From positions 186,001-250,000 of the forward strand of contig NZ_NCST01000116.1 in NCBI RefSeq assembly GCF_002088975.1: a DNA stretch of 64,000 bases. The letters run 5' to 3'. The position numbers were made by a program, and so were the translations under genes. Positions 7,117 to 16,203 of this stretch are shown here, piece by piece; position 1 is the stretch's first letter, and each line of letters begins with the position of its first letter. The notes under the pieces are model-generated. The model was not told the origin of the DNA. It made no database searches and was given only the letters and a program-made list of their open reading frames with translations. This DNA comes from Henriciella aquimarina (GTDB taxonomy: Bacteria > Pseudomonadota > Alphaproteobacteria > Caulobacterales > Hyphomonadaceae).

Positions 7117-8363
7117 GTCCGGTAGGCCCCGTTGATGTCGACATAGGCATGTGTGAGGTCGCAGGTCCACACCGTCCAGGCCGCATGGCCGGCGGCGACG
7201 TCCACCCGGATCAGGATCTCGTCCTCGGCAAAATGCGCTGTGGCTGTGGCTTCCTGATAGCCGGGCGCGCGCATGCCGCCCTCGGCCACGAGGTGATCGC
7301 CGAACCAGATCCGCATCTCGTCCTTGGAAATCGGCTCCAGCGACTTGCCGACCGCCATGACGATACGGCCCCAATTGGCGTCGCCGGCCGCAATCGCCGT
7401 CTTGATCAGCGGCGAGTTGGCGATGTGCAGGCCAATGGTCTTGGCCGATGCTTCGGAGACAGCGCCTTCGACGCGGATCTCGACGAATTTAGACGCGCCT
7501 TCGCCATCCTTGACGAGCTGGTGGGAAAGATCCCGCAGCACGCTGGACAGGGCGTCGCGGAATCCCTCAAGGCGCGGATCGTCCACCGTCTCGATCAGCG
7601 GCGCGCCCGACGCGCCCGTCGCAAACAGCATACAGGTATCCGACGTGCTGGTGTCGCCATCGACCGTGACGGAGTTCAGCGTCCGGTCGACATGGTCGCG
7701 CAGCAATGCGTCGAGCACATCCGGGGTAATCGCGGCATCGGTGAAGACATAGCAGAGCATGGTCGCCATATTCGGCATGATCATGCCTGAGCCCTTCAGG
7801 ATACCGGCCAGCGAGACGGTTTCGCCGCCGATCTCGCAGGTCGCGCCGGCGCCCTTGGGAAACGTGTCGGTGGTCATGAAGGCCCGCGCACAGGCCTCCC
7901 AGTCCGGCGCAGCGAGCGCGGCCTTCAGGGTGGGCAGCATCTGACCGACATAGTTCGGGTCCGGCAGCGGCTCACCGATGACCCCGGTGGCCGACAGGAA
8001 GCATTCTTCGCGCGGCACGCCGAGCGTGTCGGCCATGGCCGTCAACGTCGCCTCGTTCTTCAACACGCCGGCCTTGCCGGTAAAGGCGTTGGAGTTGCCC
8101 GCATTCGAGACCACGGCGCGTCCCTTGCCCTGGCTGGCCTTCAGCGCCTCGCGGCACCAGTCGACATCGGCCGAGGCGGTATGCGAGCGCGTGAACACCC
8201 CGGCTGCGCTGGTGCCTTCCGGCATCAGGAAGAGGAAAACATCGTCCCGCTCGACCCCGCGCCTGGCATAGAAGCCGCGCGAGGCCGTTGCCGCCTGGAC
8301 GCCCTTGACCACCGGCAGGGCCGGGAAGGCAGCCGGTGCGAAAGGAGAGGGTTTGAGCTTCAT
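7113..8363 (-). CDS. argJ: Bifunctional ornithine acetyltransferase / N-acetylglutamate synthase
   Basis: 416 residues, full length for ArgJ. The precursor cleaves itself at the Thr in MIMPNMATMLCYVFTDA (the ATML motif) into alpha and beta chains, with Thr as nucleophile. It transfers acetyl from N-acetylornithine to glutamate, recycling the acetyl group of arginine synthesis. Whether it can also use acetyl-CoA cannot be read from the sequence. It overlaps both neighbours by four bases (PPIase upstream, mutT downstream). Confidence 0.96.
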   Translation of the reverse strand: MKLKPSPFAPAAFPALPVVKGVQAATASRGFYARRGVERDDVFLFLMPEGTSAAGVFTRSHTASADVDWCREALKASQGKGRAVVSNAGNSNAFTGKAGVLKNEATLTAMADTLGVPREECFLSATGVIGEPLPDPNYVGQMLPTLKAALAAPDWEACARAFMTTDTFPKGAGATCEIGGETVSLAGILKGSGMIMPNMATMLCYVFTDAAITPDVLDALLRDHVDRTLNSVTVDGDTSTSDTCMLFATGASGAPLIETVDDPRLEGFRDALSSVLRDLSHQLVKDGEGASKFVEIRVEGAVSEASAKTIGLHIANSPLIKTAIAAGDANWGRIVMAVGKSLEPISKDEMRIWFGDHLVAEGGMRAPGYQEATATAHFAEDEILIRVDVAAGHAAWTVWTCDLTHAYVDINGAYRT

Positions 8364-9370
8364 TGTGCCGGCCCCTGCCCGGTATCCTCGGCGCCGTCTT
8401 CAGCCTCGTCCCCGGTGGGCGCGGCGTCTTCCGTGCCCTCCTGCGGGACAGCTGTCTCTTCGCCTGCTGCCGGGCCATCACCAAGGTCAGACGGATCATC
8501 GAGATAAGAGAGGTCCGGCGGGCCACCGTCCCGCTGCTGGATGGAAGCGTCGGCGCGCAGCTGGCGCAGGATCTTGCTGATTTCGGTGAAGGTCAGATAG
8601 GTGACGATCTCCGGGCGCATCTCCTCCTTGGTCTTGGGCGGTTTGGTGCGCCGCTCCTCCACCTTCAGGATGTGCCAGCCCTGTTCGGACTCGAAGGGTT
8701 CCGACATCTCCCCGGCGGAAGTATCCGCGATCACGGACGGGAACGGGTCGATCATTTCGTTCGGCGAGACCCAGCCGAAGGAGCCGCCATCGAGCCGGGT
8801 TCGGGTGTCCTTGGAATATTCGAAGGCCAGCGAGGTGAAGTCCTCGCCCGAGCGTGCCTTGTCGAGCACGTCCTGGGCCTCTTCCTCGGTCTCCACCAGG
8901 ATGTGACGGATGCGCACCTCGTCGTCGAGTTGCTGCAGCTTGACCTGCTCGTCATACATCTTGTCGATCGCCGCATCGGTCACCTCGGTCGAGACGAGGT
9001 TTTCCATCAGGAAATTGCCGAGCAGGCGCTCGCGCGCGGTTTCGAGGCGGCGCTGCGCCTTGGGCGAGCGGTCGAGGCCGCGGCGGACAGCTTCCTGGGC
9101 GAGCAATTTCTGGTCGATCAGCTGGTCGAGCACCATCTGGTATTCGGTATGGTCCGGACCGAACGCCTCGCCCGGCTCGATGCGCCCCTGGGCGACGGCC
9201 TCCAGTTCGACGTCGGAGATATAGATCGGCTCGCCATTGACCACCGCTGCGGTGGAAGCGTCGAATCCGACCGCGCGCCGGGAGGGCGAACTGCTGTTTT
9301 CTCCGCACCCGGGGATCGCCACGAGACCGGTCAGGGCGAGTGCGAAAAGTAGAAAACGACAGGATTTCAT
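8360..9370 (-). CDS. Parvulin-type peptidyl-prolyl isomerase lipoprotein
   Basis: 336 residues. The N-terminus is a lipoprotein signal with a lipobox ending IPGC (Cys22), so the protein is probably anchored in the envelope. A SurA-like N-terminal helical region (about 40-145) precedes a parvulin domain (about 150-250) with [15 protein letters not shown] and [16 protein letters not shown]. The tail after residue 290 is acidic and Pro/Gly-rich. It probably assists folding of exported proteins. Divergent transcription from secA is a suggestive pairing with secretion. Confidence 0.88.
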   Translation of the reverse strand: MKSCRFLLFALALTGLVAIPGCGENSSSPSRRAVGFDASTAAVVNGEPIYISDVELEAVAQGRIEPGEAFGPDHTEYQMVLDQLIDQKLLAQEAVRRGLDRSPKAQRRLETARERLLGNFLMENLVSTEVTDAAIDKMYDEQVKLQQLDDEVRIRHILVETEEEAQDVLDKARSGEDFTSLAFEYSKDTRTRLDGGSFGWVSPNEMIDPFPSVIADTSAGEMSEPFESEQGWHILKVEERRTKPPKTKEEMRPEIVTYLTFTEISKILRQLRADASIQQRDGGPPDLSYLDDPSDLGDGPAAGEETAVPQEGTEDAAPTGDEAEDGAEDTGQGPAQ

Positions 9371-9565
9371 CCGATTTCCCTTGTGTTGCTGCTACAGCCG
9401 TCCGCATTGACACCCATACAGGGGGTTCTTAAGTCTCCCGCGGGAACTGGTCGAGAGGTTAGTTTGCCCGGCGCGCACACGGAATCATCGGTGTGCACCT
9501 CCTGTAAATGTGTTCAAGGCAGGAGGGCCTTCTCAAGTCAACAGCGCAGTTCGGTGCCCGTTCAG

Positions 9566-12355
9566 ATGCTTTCAGTTGCCCGCAAAATATTCGGCTCATC
9601 CAACGACAGAAGAATCAAGCCCATGCGCAAGCGCGTTGAGAAGATCAACGCGCTTGAGCCACAAATGGAGGCCCTGTCGGATGAGGAGCTCAGCGCCAAG
9701 ACCGACGAGTTTCGAAAGCGCCTGGAAGACGGCGCCACCCTCGACGACCTGCTGATCGAAGCCTTTGCCGTCGTCCGCGAGGCTGCCAAGCGCACCCTCG
9801 CCATGCGGCATTTCGACGTCCAGCTGATCGGCGGCATGGTGCTGCACAATGGCGCCATCGCGGAAATGCGCACCGGTGAGGGCAAGACGCTTGTGGCGAC
9901 GCTGGCGGTCTACCTCAATGCGCTGGCCGGCAAGGGCGTCCACGTCATCACCGTCAACGACTATCTCGCCAGCCGCGACGCCGAGTGGATGGGCAAGATC
10001 TACGGCTTCCTCGGCATGACCACGGGCTCCATCGTGCATGGCCTGGACGACCAGCAGCGCAAGGCCGCCTATACCTGCGACATCACTTACGGCACGAACA
10101 ATGAGTTCGGCTTCGACTATCTGCGCGACAACATGAAATACTCGCTCGACCAGATGGCGCAGCGCGGCCACGCCTATGCCATCGTCGACGAGGTCGACTC
10201 CATCCTGATCGACGAAGCGCGCACACCGCTCATCATTTCCGGGCCGACCGACGACCGCTCCGACCTTTACCGTACCATCGACGCACTGATCCCGAAGCTC
10301 GACGACGAGACCGATATCGAACTCGACGAGAAGCAGCGCTCCGTCATCTACACTGAAGATGGCATGGAGAAGATGGAGCAGATGCTGGAAGAGGCCGGCC
10401 TGCTCGAAGGCTCCCTCTGGGACCCGCACAACATCACCATCGTGCACCACGCCAACCAGGCGCTGCGCGCGCACAAGCTGTTCCACAAGGACAAGGATTA
10501 CCTGCTCAAGGACGATCAGGTGATGCTGGTCGACGAGTTTACCGGCCGCATGATGGAAGGCCGCCGGCTGTCGGAAGGCCTCCACCAGGCGATCGAGGCC
10601 AAGGAAGGCGTCGAGATCAAGCCGGAGAACCAGACGCTCGCCTCGATCACCTTCCAGAACTATTTCCGCCTCTATGACAAGCTCGCCGGCATGACCGGCA
10701 CGGCCATCACCGAGGCCGCCGAGTTCGCCGACATCTACAAGCTGGAAGTCTTCCAGCTGCCGACCAACAAGCCGATCCAGCGGATCGACGAGGACGATGT
10801 CGTCTACCGCGTCGCAAGCGCGAAGTATCAGGAGATCGTCAACGAGGTGCGCGATGCGCGCTCCAAAGGCCAGCCGGTCCTGCTCGGCACCGCGTCCATC
10901 GAGAAGTCCGAAATCATCTCCACTCTGCTCACCCAGGCCAAGATTCCGCACAATGTGCTGAACGCGCGCCATCACGAGCACGAAGCCGAGATCATCGCCG
11001 AAGCCGGCATGCCGGGCGCCGTTACCGTGGCGACCAACATGGCCGGGCGCGGCACCGACATCCAGCTCGGCGGCAACTATGAGATGCGCTTCTGGAAAGC
11101 CATCGACACCTTCACCGAAAAGAACGGACGCGAGCCGACCGAAGAGGAAGAAAAGCAGCTTTCCGAGGAAGTGCTCGCCGCCATCGAGGTCGGCAAGAAA
11201 GAGGCGCTGGCCGCAGGCGGCCTCTTCGTACTGGGCACCGAGCGCCACGAAAGCCGGCGCATCGACAACCAGCTGCGTGGCCGGACCGGCCGTCAGGGCG
11301 ACCCGGGCAAATCGAAATTCTTCATTTCGGTGGAAGACGACCTGATGCGCGTCTTCGCCGCCGACCGCCTCAACTCGATCATGAAGAGCCTTGGCATCAA
11401 GGAAGACGAGGGCATCACCCACCCCTGGATGAACAAGGCGATCGAAACCTCGCAGAAGAAAATCGAGCAGCGCAATTTCGAGATCCGCAAGAACGTCCTC
11501 AAATATGACGACGTCATCAACGATCAGCGCAAGGCGATCTTCGAGCAGCGCCGCGAATTCATGCATGCCGAGCAGGTGACCGACGTCGTCACCGACATGC
11601 GCCACGACGTCATCGACAACTGGGTCGCCGGGGCCATGCCGGAAAAGGCCTTTGCCGAGCAATGGGACGTCGAGGGCCTCACCGAGACGCTGAAGAACGA
11701 GGTCTCTCTCGAGCTGCCGATTGCCGAGTGGGCCGCCGAGGAAGGCGTTGCCAACCAGGAGATCGCCGAGCGGATCCGCGTCGCTGCCGACCAGGCCTTC
11801 GAGCAGAAGGTCGAGCAGGCCGGCGCCCAGCAGATCCGCGCCATCGAGAAGCAGGTCCTCCTGCAGGTTCTCGACGGGCGCTGGCGCCAGCACCTGCAGC
11901 ACATCGACCAGCTGCGCTCGGTCATCCACCTGCGCTCCTATGGCCAGCGCGATCCGCTGAACGAGTTCAAGGAAGAAGCCTTCAAGCTGTTCAACGAACT
12001 GCTGGACACGATGCGCACCGAAGTCACGCGCATCCTGATGAATATCCGCATCGCCCCGCCGGCGACCGACGAACAGAAGGCCCAGCTGGCCGCCGCGCGC
12101 GAGCAACTGCTGCAGCGCGAGCAGGCCCGTCCGCCGATGCAGGAAAGCCATCTCGACCCGGATACGGGCAACAATGAGATGACCCCCGACAAGATCGAGA
12201 AGCCGGGCGAAGTCCAGCAGCCCGGTCCGCCGCTGCATCAGGCCGAAGATGACTGGTCGAAGACCCCGCGCAATGCGCCCTGCCCCTGCGGCTCGGGCAA
12301 GAAGTACAAGCATTGCCACGGCTCGCTGACCGGCGCCGACCAGCAAAGCGTCTAG
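9566..12355 (+). CDS. secA: Preprotein translocase ATPase SecA
   Basis: 929 residues. It starts [16 protein letters not shown], the standard SecA N-terminus, although the open frame extends upstream to 9383. It has Walker [14 protein letters not shown], the [13 protein letters not shown] block, the helicase block [14 protein letters not shown] and the C-terminal zinc motif [14 protein letters not shown] for SecB and ribosome contact. It drives proteins through SecYEG. No clear ribosome site precedes ATG 9566; an AGGAGG at 9521-9526 is 40 bases away, so translation start control may be unusual. Confidence 0.97.
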   Translation: MLSVARKIFGSSNDRRIKPMRKRVEKINALEPQMEALSDEELSAKTDEFRKRLEDGATLDDLLIEAFAVVREAAKRTLAMRHFDVQLIGGMVLHNGAIAEMRTGEGKTLVATLAVYLNALAGKGVHVITVNDYLASRDAEWMGKIYGFLGMTTGSIVHGLDDQQRKAAYTCDITYGTNNEFGFDYLRDNMKYSLDQMAQRGHAYAIVDEVDSILIDEARTPLIISGPTDDRSDLYRTIDALIPKLDDETDIELDEKQRSVIYTEDGMEKMEQMLEEAGLLEGSLWDPHNITIVHHANQALRAHKLFHKDKDYLLKDDQVMLVDEFTGRMMEGRRLSEGLHQAIEAKEGVEIKPENQTLASITFQNYFRLYDKLAGMTGTAITEAAEFADIYKLEVFQLPTNKPIQRIDEDDVVYRVASAKYQEIVNEVRDARSKGQPVLLGTASIEKSEIISTLLTQAKIPHNVLNARHHEHEAEIIAEAGMPGAVTVATNMAGRGTDIQLGGNYEMRFWKAIDTFTEKNGREPTEEEEKQLSEEVLAAIEVGKKEALAAGGLFVLGTERHESRRIDNQLRGRTGRQGDPGKSKFFISVEDDLMRVFAADRLNSIMKSLGIKEDEGITHPWMNKAIETSQKKIEQRNFEIRKNVLKYDDVINDQRKAIFEQRREFMHAEQVTDVVTDMRHDVIDNWVAGAMPEKAFAEQWDVEGLTETLKNEVSLELPIAEWAAEEGVANQEIAERIRVAADQAFEQKVEQAGAQQIRAIEKQVLLQVLDGRWRQHLQHIDQLRSVIHLRSYGQRDPLNEFKEEAFKLFNELLDTMRTEVTRILMNIRIAPPATDEQKAQLAAAREQLLQREQARPPMQESHLDPDTGNNEMTPDKIEKPGEVQQPGPPLHQAEDDWSKTPRNAPCPCGSGKKYKHCHGSLTGADQQSV

Positions 12356-12381
12356 AACACTGTCCGTCTCTGACACGGGAG

Positions 12382-12408
12382 GGCCGCCCGCTTCGGGCGG
12401 CCTTTTTT
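12382..12408. terminator. Terminator between secA and the acyltransferase
   Basis: GGCCGCCC (12382-12389) pairs with GGGCGGCC (12395-12402) around GCTTC, followed by six T. It ends secA. The convergent acyltransferase stop codon (12407-12409) overlaps the T-run. Confidence 0.9.
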
Positions 12409-13306
12409 ATGCGGTTGGCTCAAAGTCCAGGTGCGGGTCGTCGGCCAGGGCATAGGCGACGTGGTCGCGCAGCTGGCGGGTAATCTCGGCGGCGTCCCCG
12501 CTCAGCTTCTCCGGCGGGATCATCGGCCCGAAGGCCATCTCGAACTCGGCGCCCTTCTTGTTGAGCAGTTCGTGGAAAAGAGTGATGTCGCGCAGCTCGC
12601 CATTGATCTCGCTCAGCTTATAGAACAGCCAGGAATTGCGGGCGCTGACATGCAACGGCAGGACCGGCGCCTTCTGCTTGCGCGCCAGGCTGACGGCGGT
12701 CGAGAACCAGTCCTTCTCGGTCAGTACACCGTCCACCTTCGAGGCGAGCTTGCCGGACGGGAAGATGACGACGCATTTTTCCTGCTCGAAGGCTTCAGCC
12801 GCCCGGCGCAGCGTCTCGCGCGTCTTGGCGGGCGTGCGCTTCTCGGCCACCCATTCGACCGGGATGATGACATCCTGGAATTGCGGATTGACGCGGATGG
12901 CGTCGGCATTGGCGAAGAAGACGATGTCCTCGCGCTTGCGGATCAGCGCATCCCAGACCGCCACCCCGTCAGCCAGGCCCGTCGGGTGATTCGCAACGAC
13001 CACAACACGGCCGCTCTCCGGCAGGCGGTCGAGATGGGCGAGGTCGAGGCGCACATCGAGGGTCTCAGACAGGAAATCAAAGGACTGGCGCCCGTTCAGC
13101 GTCATAAGCGTGTCGGCCATATTCCGCGCCTTGCGGTAGCCGAGCATGGCGTACAGCACGCGGCGCACGGCCGGCCAGCTCCAGTGACCGGCAAAGCTCG
13201 GGCAGCGCTCCTCGATCAGCGTATCGACAATATGCTGGTCGGGCTCCTCGATCTCTCTCAGGAAGGCGGAGGTAGAAGGATTTTTTTTGATGACATCTTC
13301 CGTCAT
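12407..13306 (-). CDS. Lysophospholipid acyltransferase family protein (PlsC-like)
   Basis: 299 residues. The acyltransferase blocks are VVVVANHPTGLADGVAVWDA (catalytic His, with Asp after five residues rather than the four of classical PlsC) and VVIFPSGKLASKVDG. This spacing is seen in a hemolysin-related branch of the family. A role in acylating a lyso-lipid or glycerolipid is likely, but the substrate is unknown. A second, classical PlsC is encoded at 45782-46534. Confidence 0.82.
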   Translation of the reverse strand: MTEDVIKKNPSTSAFLREIEEPDQHIVDTLIEERCPSFAGHWSWPAVRRVLYAMLGYRKARNMADTLMTLNGRQSFDFLSETLDVRLDLAHLDRLPESGRVVVVANHPTGLADGVAVWDALIRKREDIVFFANADAIRVNPQFQDVIIPVEWVAEKRTPAKTRETLRRAAEAFEQEKCVVIFPSGKLASKVDGVLTEKDWFSTAVSLARKQKAPVLPLHVSARNSWLFYKLSEINGELRDITLFHELLNKKGAEFEMAFGPMIPPEKLSGDAAEITRQLRDHVAYALADDPHLDFEPTA

Positions 13307-13457
13307 GAGACTTTCTGCCAGGGCGCCAAGGGGAACGAGAAGTCTCCCTCAAACCCTTACTTTATCACAGATTCTTACGGTGCAACCCATCCGGCTGCGG
13401 CATGCCAACGCTTTGATTTGTAAACAATTCAGCAAGTTTCGCTTTACCAAGCCGTAA

Positions 13458-13478
13458 TGCCAAGCTGCCAGATTGGCA
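13458..13478. promoter_or_regulatory. Inverted-repeat operator candidate before the receiver-like gene
   Basis: TGCCAGATTGGCA (13466-13478) is a 5-3-5 palindrome. A further TGCCA half-site lies at 13458-13462. It is 22 bases before the likely ATG at 13500. The binding protein is unknown. Confidence 0.3.
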
Positions 13479-13499
13479 CACAAGCAAGGGGGAGCGCTG

Positions 13500-13973
13500 A
13501 TGGGCTCCGGGTCTGGACCAGATAGGGTAGAGTCAATGAAAGTTCTGTGGATTGAAGATCATGAACCGGTACGCGACATGCTGGCCATTGCCGCCGACAA
13601 GGCGGCCCGCGCGCGTGTCCAGGTCGATCTGGTCCTTGCACCGACACTGATGGAAGCCGAACGCCGCCTGCGGCTGGAGCGTTTCGATCTCATCATCACG
13701 GAACTGACCCTGCCCGACAGCTATGATGGCGACATGACGATTGCACGCATCGCCAATATGGGCAGCCACCGCATTGCCGTCTCCAGCGCCCATGCCGACC
13801 GCGAATCCATCGTGGCCACGGCCCATCGCTGCGGCTGCAACATCGCGGCCGAACCGGTGTTCAAGGCGAACCTGCCCTACAACCGTTTCATCCAGCGGCC
13901 TGAAGCCATGCTCGACTTCTTCTTCGACCAGATGGCCGAGCCGGAAACCCGCCAGCATATTGCTGCAGCCTGA
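13500..13973 (+). CDS. Receiver-like protein with Glu at the phospho-acceptor position
   Basis: 157 residues from ATG 13500, chosen because AGGGGGAG lies just upstream; an internal ATG at 13536 (MKVLWIEDHEP) is the alternative. The fold reads as a CheY-like receiver: acidic pair in VLWIEDHEPVRDM, then FDLIITELTLPDSYDGD. The residue that is normally the phosphorylated Asp before the LP motif is Glu. There is no output domain, and the usual switch Lys is not evident. It may be a phospho-independent or constitutively active-like regulator; this is inference. Confidence 0.72.
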   Translation: MGSGSGPDRVESMKVLWIEDHEPVRDMLAIAADKAARARVQVDLVLAPTLMEAERRLRLERFDLIITELTLPDSYDGDMTIARIANMGSHRIAVSSAHADRESIVATAHRCGCNIAAEPVFKANLPYNRFIQRPEAMLDFFFDQMAEPETRQHIAAA

Positions 13974-13990
13974 GCGGTTTCGCGTCAAAA

Positions 13991-14037
13991 ACTCCATGCG
14001 TTCCGGGCGCTGTTGCGCTAGGGCAAACGCATGGAGT
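13991..14037 (+). promoter_or_regulatory. Long hairpin enclosing the rhomboid start codon
   Basis: ACTCCATGCGTT (13991-14002) is the exact inverse of AACGCATGGAGT (14026-14037), a perfect 12-bp stem. A smaller GCGC-TGTT-GCGC hairpin lies inside the loop. The right arm contains the rhomboid ATG (14031-14033). A TTTT follows at 14041-14044, so it may end the receiver-like gene's transcript, control rhomboid translation, or both. Confidence 0.6.
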
Positions 14038-14648
14038 CATTTTCCCAGTTCCCGGCCACACTGACGCTGATCGGCGCGAATGTGCTGGCCAGCCTTTACG
14101 CCTTTTCCAACCCGGCTTTCCTGATAGGCAACCTCTTCGATGTCGGGGCCATCAGGCAGCGGCGCGAATGGCACAGGCTGATCACCTCCGGCTTCCTGCA
14201 TGGCGGGCTGTTTCACCTGCTCATCAACATGTTCGTGCTGTTCCAGTTCGGGCAGTTCATCGAGTCCTGGATCGGCACGGCCAAATTCGTGATCGTCTAT
14301 TTCGCCGCCCTGCTCGGCGGCAATCTCTGGGCGCTGCTGGAGAATTTCCGCAAGCCGGACTATCGCGCGCTCGGCGCGTCGGGGGCGACCTCTGGCATCA
14401 TCCTGGCTTTCTGCCTGTTCGAACCTTTCAGGATGCTCTACGTCATCGTCTTCCCGATGCCGGCAGTGGTGTTTGCCATCCTGTTCATCGTGGTAAGCGC
14501 CATGCTGGCCCAGCGCGAGAACAAGGTGATCGGGCATGAAGCCCATATTGGCGGGGGGATTGCCGGGCTGCTCGCCACAATCGCTCTCGAGCCGCAGGCA
14601 CTCGCCGTTTTCGCCGAACAGATCTCGGCCGTTCTGGGAGGAAGCTGA
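14031..14648 (+). CDS. Rhomboid family intramembrane serine protease
   Basis: 205 residues, about six membrane helices. It has the rhomboid landmarks: ITSGFLHGGLFHLLINMFVL (His/Asn helix), the catalytic serine in LGASGATSGI, and the catalytic His in GHEAHIGGGIAG. It cleaves transmembrane substrates within the bilayer. An in-frame TAG at 14019-14021 leaves ATG 14031 as the only sensible start, and that codon lies inside a 12-bp inverted repeat. zapE starts five bases after the stop. Confidence 0.9.
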   Translation: MESFSQFPATLTLIGANVLASLYAFSNPAFLIGNLFDVGAIRQRREWHRLITSGFLHGGLFHLLINMFVLFQFGQFIESWIGTAKFVIVYFAALLGGNLWALLENFRKPDYRALGASGATSGIILAFCLFEPFRMLYVIVFPMPAVVFAILFIVVSAMLAQRENKVIGHEAHIGGGIAGLLATIALEPQALAVFAEQISAVLGGS

Positions 14649-14653
14649 GCCTC

Positions 14654-15799
14654 ATGAGTGTCGAAGCCGCCTATCTCGAACGCACCGCCGCCGGCCAGCT
14701 GAGCGAGGACCCGGCCCAGCTGGAAGCCGCCCGCAAGCTCGACGGCGTGCTCCACCGCCTGCAGAACGCCCCCTCCGGCGGGCTTTTCCGCAAGCCGCCG
14801 CACATTCGCGGGCTCTACATGTGGGGCGGTGTCGGGCGCGGCAAGTCGATGCTGATGGACCTCTTCCACGAACTGGCGCCGGTCCCCTCGAAACGTGTCC
14901 ATTTCCATGAATTCATGGGCCGGGTGCATGACGAGATGAATGCCTGGCGCGAAATGGACGAGAGCGAGCGCCGCCGCGCGGCGCACCGCGTGAAGGGCAC
15001 CGGCAGCGACCCCATCCCGCCTGTCGCGAAACTGATCGCGTCTGAAGCGAAGCTGATCTGCTTCGATGAGTTCCAGGTCAGCCAGATCGCCGATGCGATG
15101 ATCCTCGGGCGCCTGTTCGAGAATCTTTTCGAGCACCGTGTTACCGTGGTCGCGACTTCCAACCGCCATCCCGACGAACTCTACAAGAACGGGCTCAACC
15201 GCGAGCTCTTTCTGCCCTTCATCGAGATGATCAAGGAGCAGTGCGAGGTCTTCGAACTGAAATCCGAACGCGATTACCGCCTCGAACGCCTCACCGAAGC
15301 GCCCGTCTGGCACCTGCTGCAGGGGGACGCCGGCGAGAAACGCCTCGACCAGGCCTTTGACCGGCTGACGCTCGGCGCCAAACCCAATCAGTGTTTCCTG
15401 ACCGTGAAAGGCCGCAAGCTTCTGGTGCCGAAAGAAGCCGCCGGCGTCGCCCGGTTCAGTTTTCCGGAACTTTGCGAGAAGCCGCTCGGCTCACGCGATT
15501 ATCTCGCCATTGCCGCGAACTTCCACACCGTGCTTCTGGATGGCATCCCCGAACTCACCCCCGACAAGCGCAACGAGGCCGCCCGCTTCGTTGCCCTGAT
15601 CGATGCGCTCTACGAGGCGCGTGTGAAGCTGGTGGCAACAGCCGCCGCCGAGCCGGACGACCTCTACCCCACAGGCGAGGGCAGTTTCGAATTCCAGCGC
15701 ACGGCCAGCCGACTGCACGAAATGCGTTCGAAGGAATACCTGGCGCTGGAACACCGCGTACCGCCGCGCGCCCAGGAGCTGGAACAGACCGGCAAATAA
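14654..15799 (+). CDS. zapE: Cell division protein ZapE (AFG1-like ATPase)
   Basis: 381 residues of the AFG1/ZapE family of AAA-like ATPases. Walker A reads WGGVGRGKSMLMDLF, Walker B LICFDEFQVSQIADAM, and the arginine-containing block VATSNRHPDELYKNGL follows. In E. coli ZapE destabilises FtsZ polymers during constriction; AFG1 homologues act in membrane protein quality control. AGGAAG before the ATG and the 5-base gap from the rhomboid gene suggest co-transcription. Confidence 0.92.
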   Translation: MSVEAAYLERTAAGQLSEDPAQLEAARKLDGVLHRLQNAPSGGLFRKPPHIRGLYMWGGVGRGKSMLMDLFHELAPVPSKRVHFHEFMGRVHDEMNAWREMDESERRRAAHRVKGTGSDPIPPVAKLIASEAKLICFDEFQVSQIADAMILGRLFENLFEHRVTVVATSNRHPDELYKNGLNRELFLPFIEMIKEQCEVFELKSERDYRLERLTEAPVWHLLQGDAGEKRLDQAFDRLTLGAKPNQCFLTVKGRKLLVPKEAAGVARFSFPELCEKPLGSRDYLAIAANFHTVLLDGIPELTPDKRNEAARFVALIDALYEARVKLVATAAAEPDDLYPTGEGSFEFQRTASRLHEMRSKEYLALEHRVPPRAQELEQTGK

Positions 15800-15827
15800 A
15801 AACCCCCGCCTTTCCGACGGGGGCTTT
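15798..15827. terminator. Bidirectional terminator between zapE and rpmE
   Basis: CCCCCG (15803-15808) pairs with CGGGGG (15818-15823). On the minus strand it is followed by TTTTT, making a good rpmE terminator. On the plus strand the tail CTTTC is weaker. Confidence 0.75.
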
Positions 15828-15851
15828 CAAAGCATGATGAACGAGGGTGGC

Positions 15852-16070
15852 TTAGACGCCGAAGCCCTTGAACTTATCCTTGAAGCGCGAGACACGGCCG
15901 CCGCGATCAAGGTTCTGCGTGCTGCCCGTCCAGGCCGGGTGCGTGCGCGGATCGATATCCAGGTGCAGCTTGTCGCCTTCCTTACCGAAGGTCGAACGGG
16001 TCTGGTATTCGCTTCCATCAGTCATCACGACAGTGATGAAGTGGTAATCGGGATGGCCTTCGGCTTTCAT
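15852..16070 (-). CDS. rpmE: 50S ribosomal protein L31
   Basis: 72 residues with the alphaproteobacterial L31 core: [18 protein letters not shown], then [17 protein letters not shown] and HPAWTG, ending in a basic tail. It binds the large subunit at the central protuberance and bridges to the small subunit. There are no CxxC zinc ligands, so it is the zinc-independent form. It is divergent from the ABC exporter and has its own terminator. Confidence 0.95.
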   Translation of the reverse strand: MKAEGHPDYHFITVVMTDGSEYQTRSTFGKEGDKLHLDIDPRTHPAWTGSTQNLDRGGRVSRFKDKFKGFGV

Positions 16071-16203
16071 CGTCTCTGGTCCTTCGCGTCAGTGGCCGTT
16101 ACGCATGCCTGTGCGGATTGGCCTCTGTGAAATTCGGAAAGCGGGGTCTTAATAGAAAGACGACGTTCCCGCAAGGGGGCGATAACAAGCTAGGTGCGAT
16201 GCA

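Noticed and set aside
9596-12376. Open frame of 926 codons antisense to secA
   Set aside because: It mirrors secA codons in GC-rich DNA, its translation is low-complexity Leu/Val/Asp/Gly and Arg-rich, and no motif is seen.
13473-13495. Sigma-54 promoter (TGGCAC at 13474)
   Set aside because: The -12 element TTGC is missing at the required spacing.
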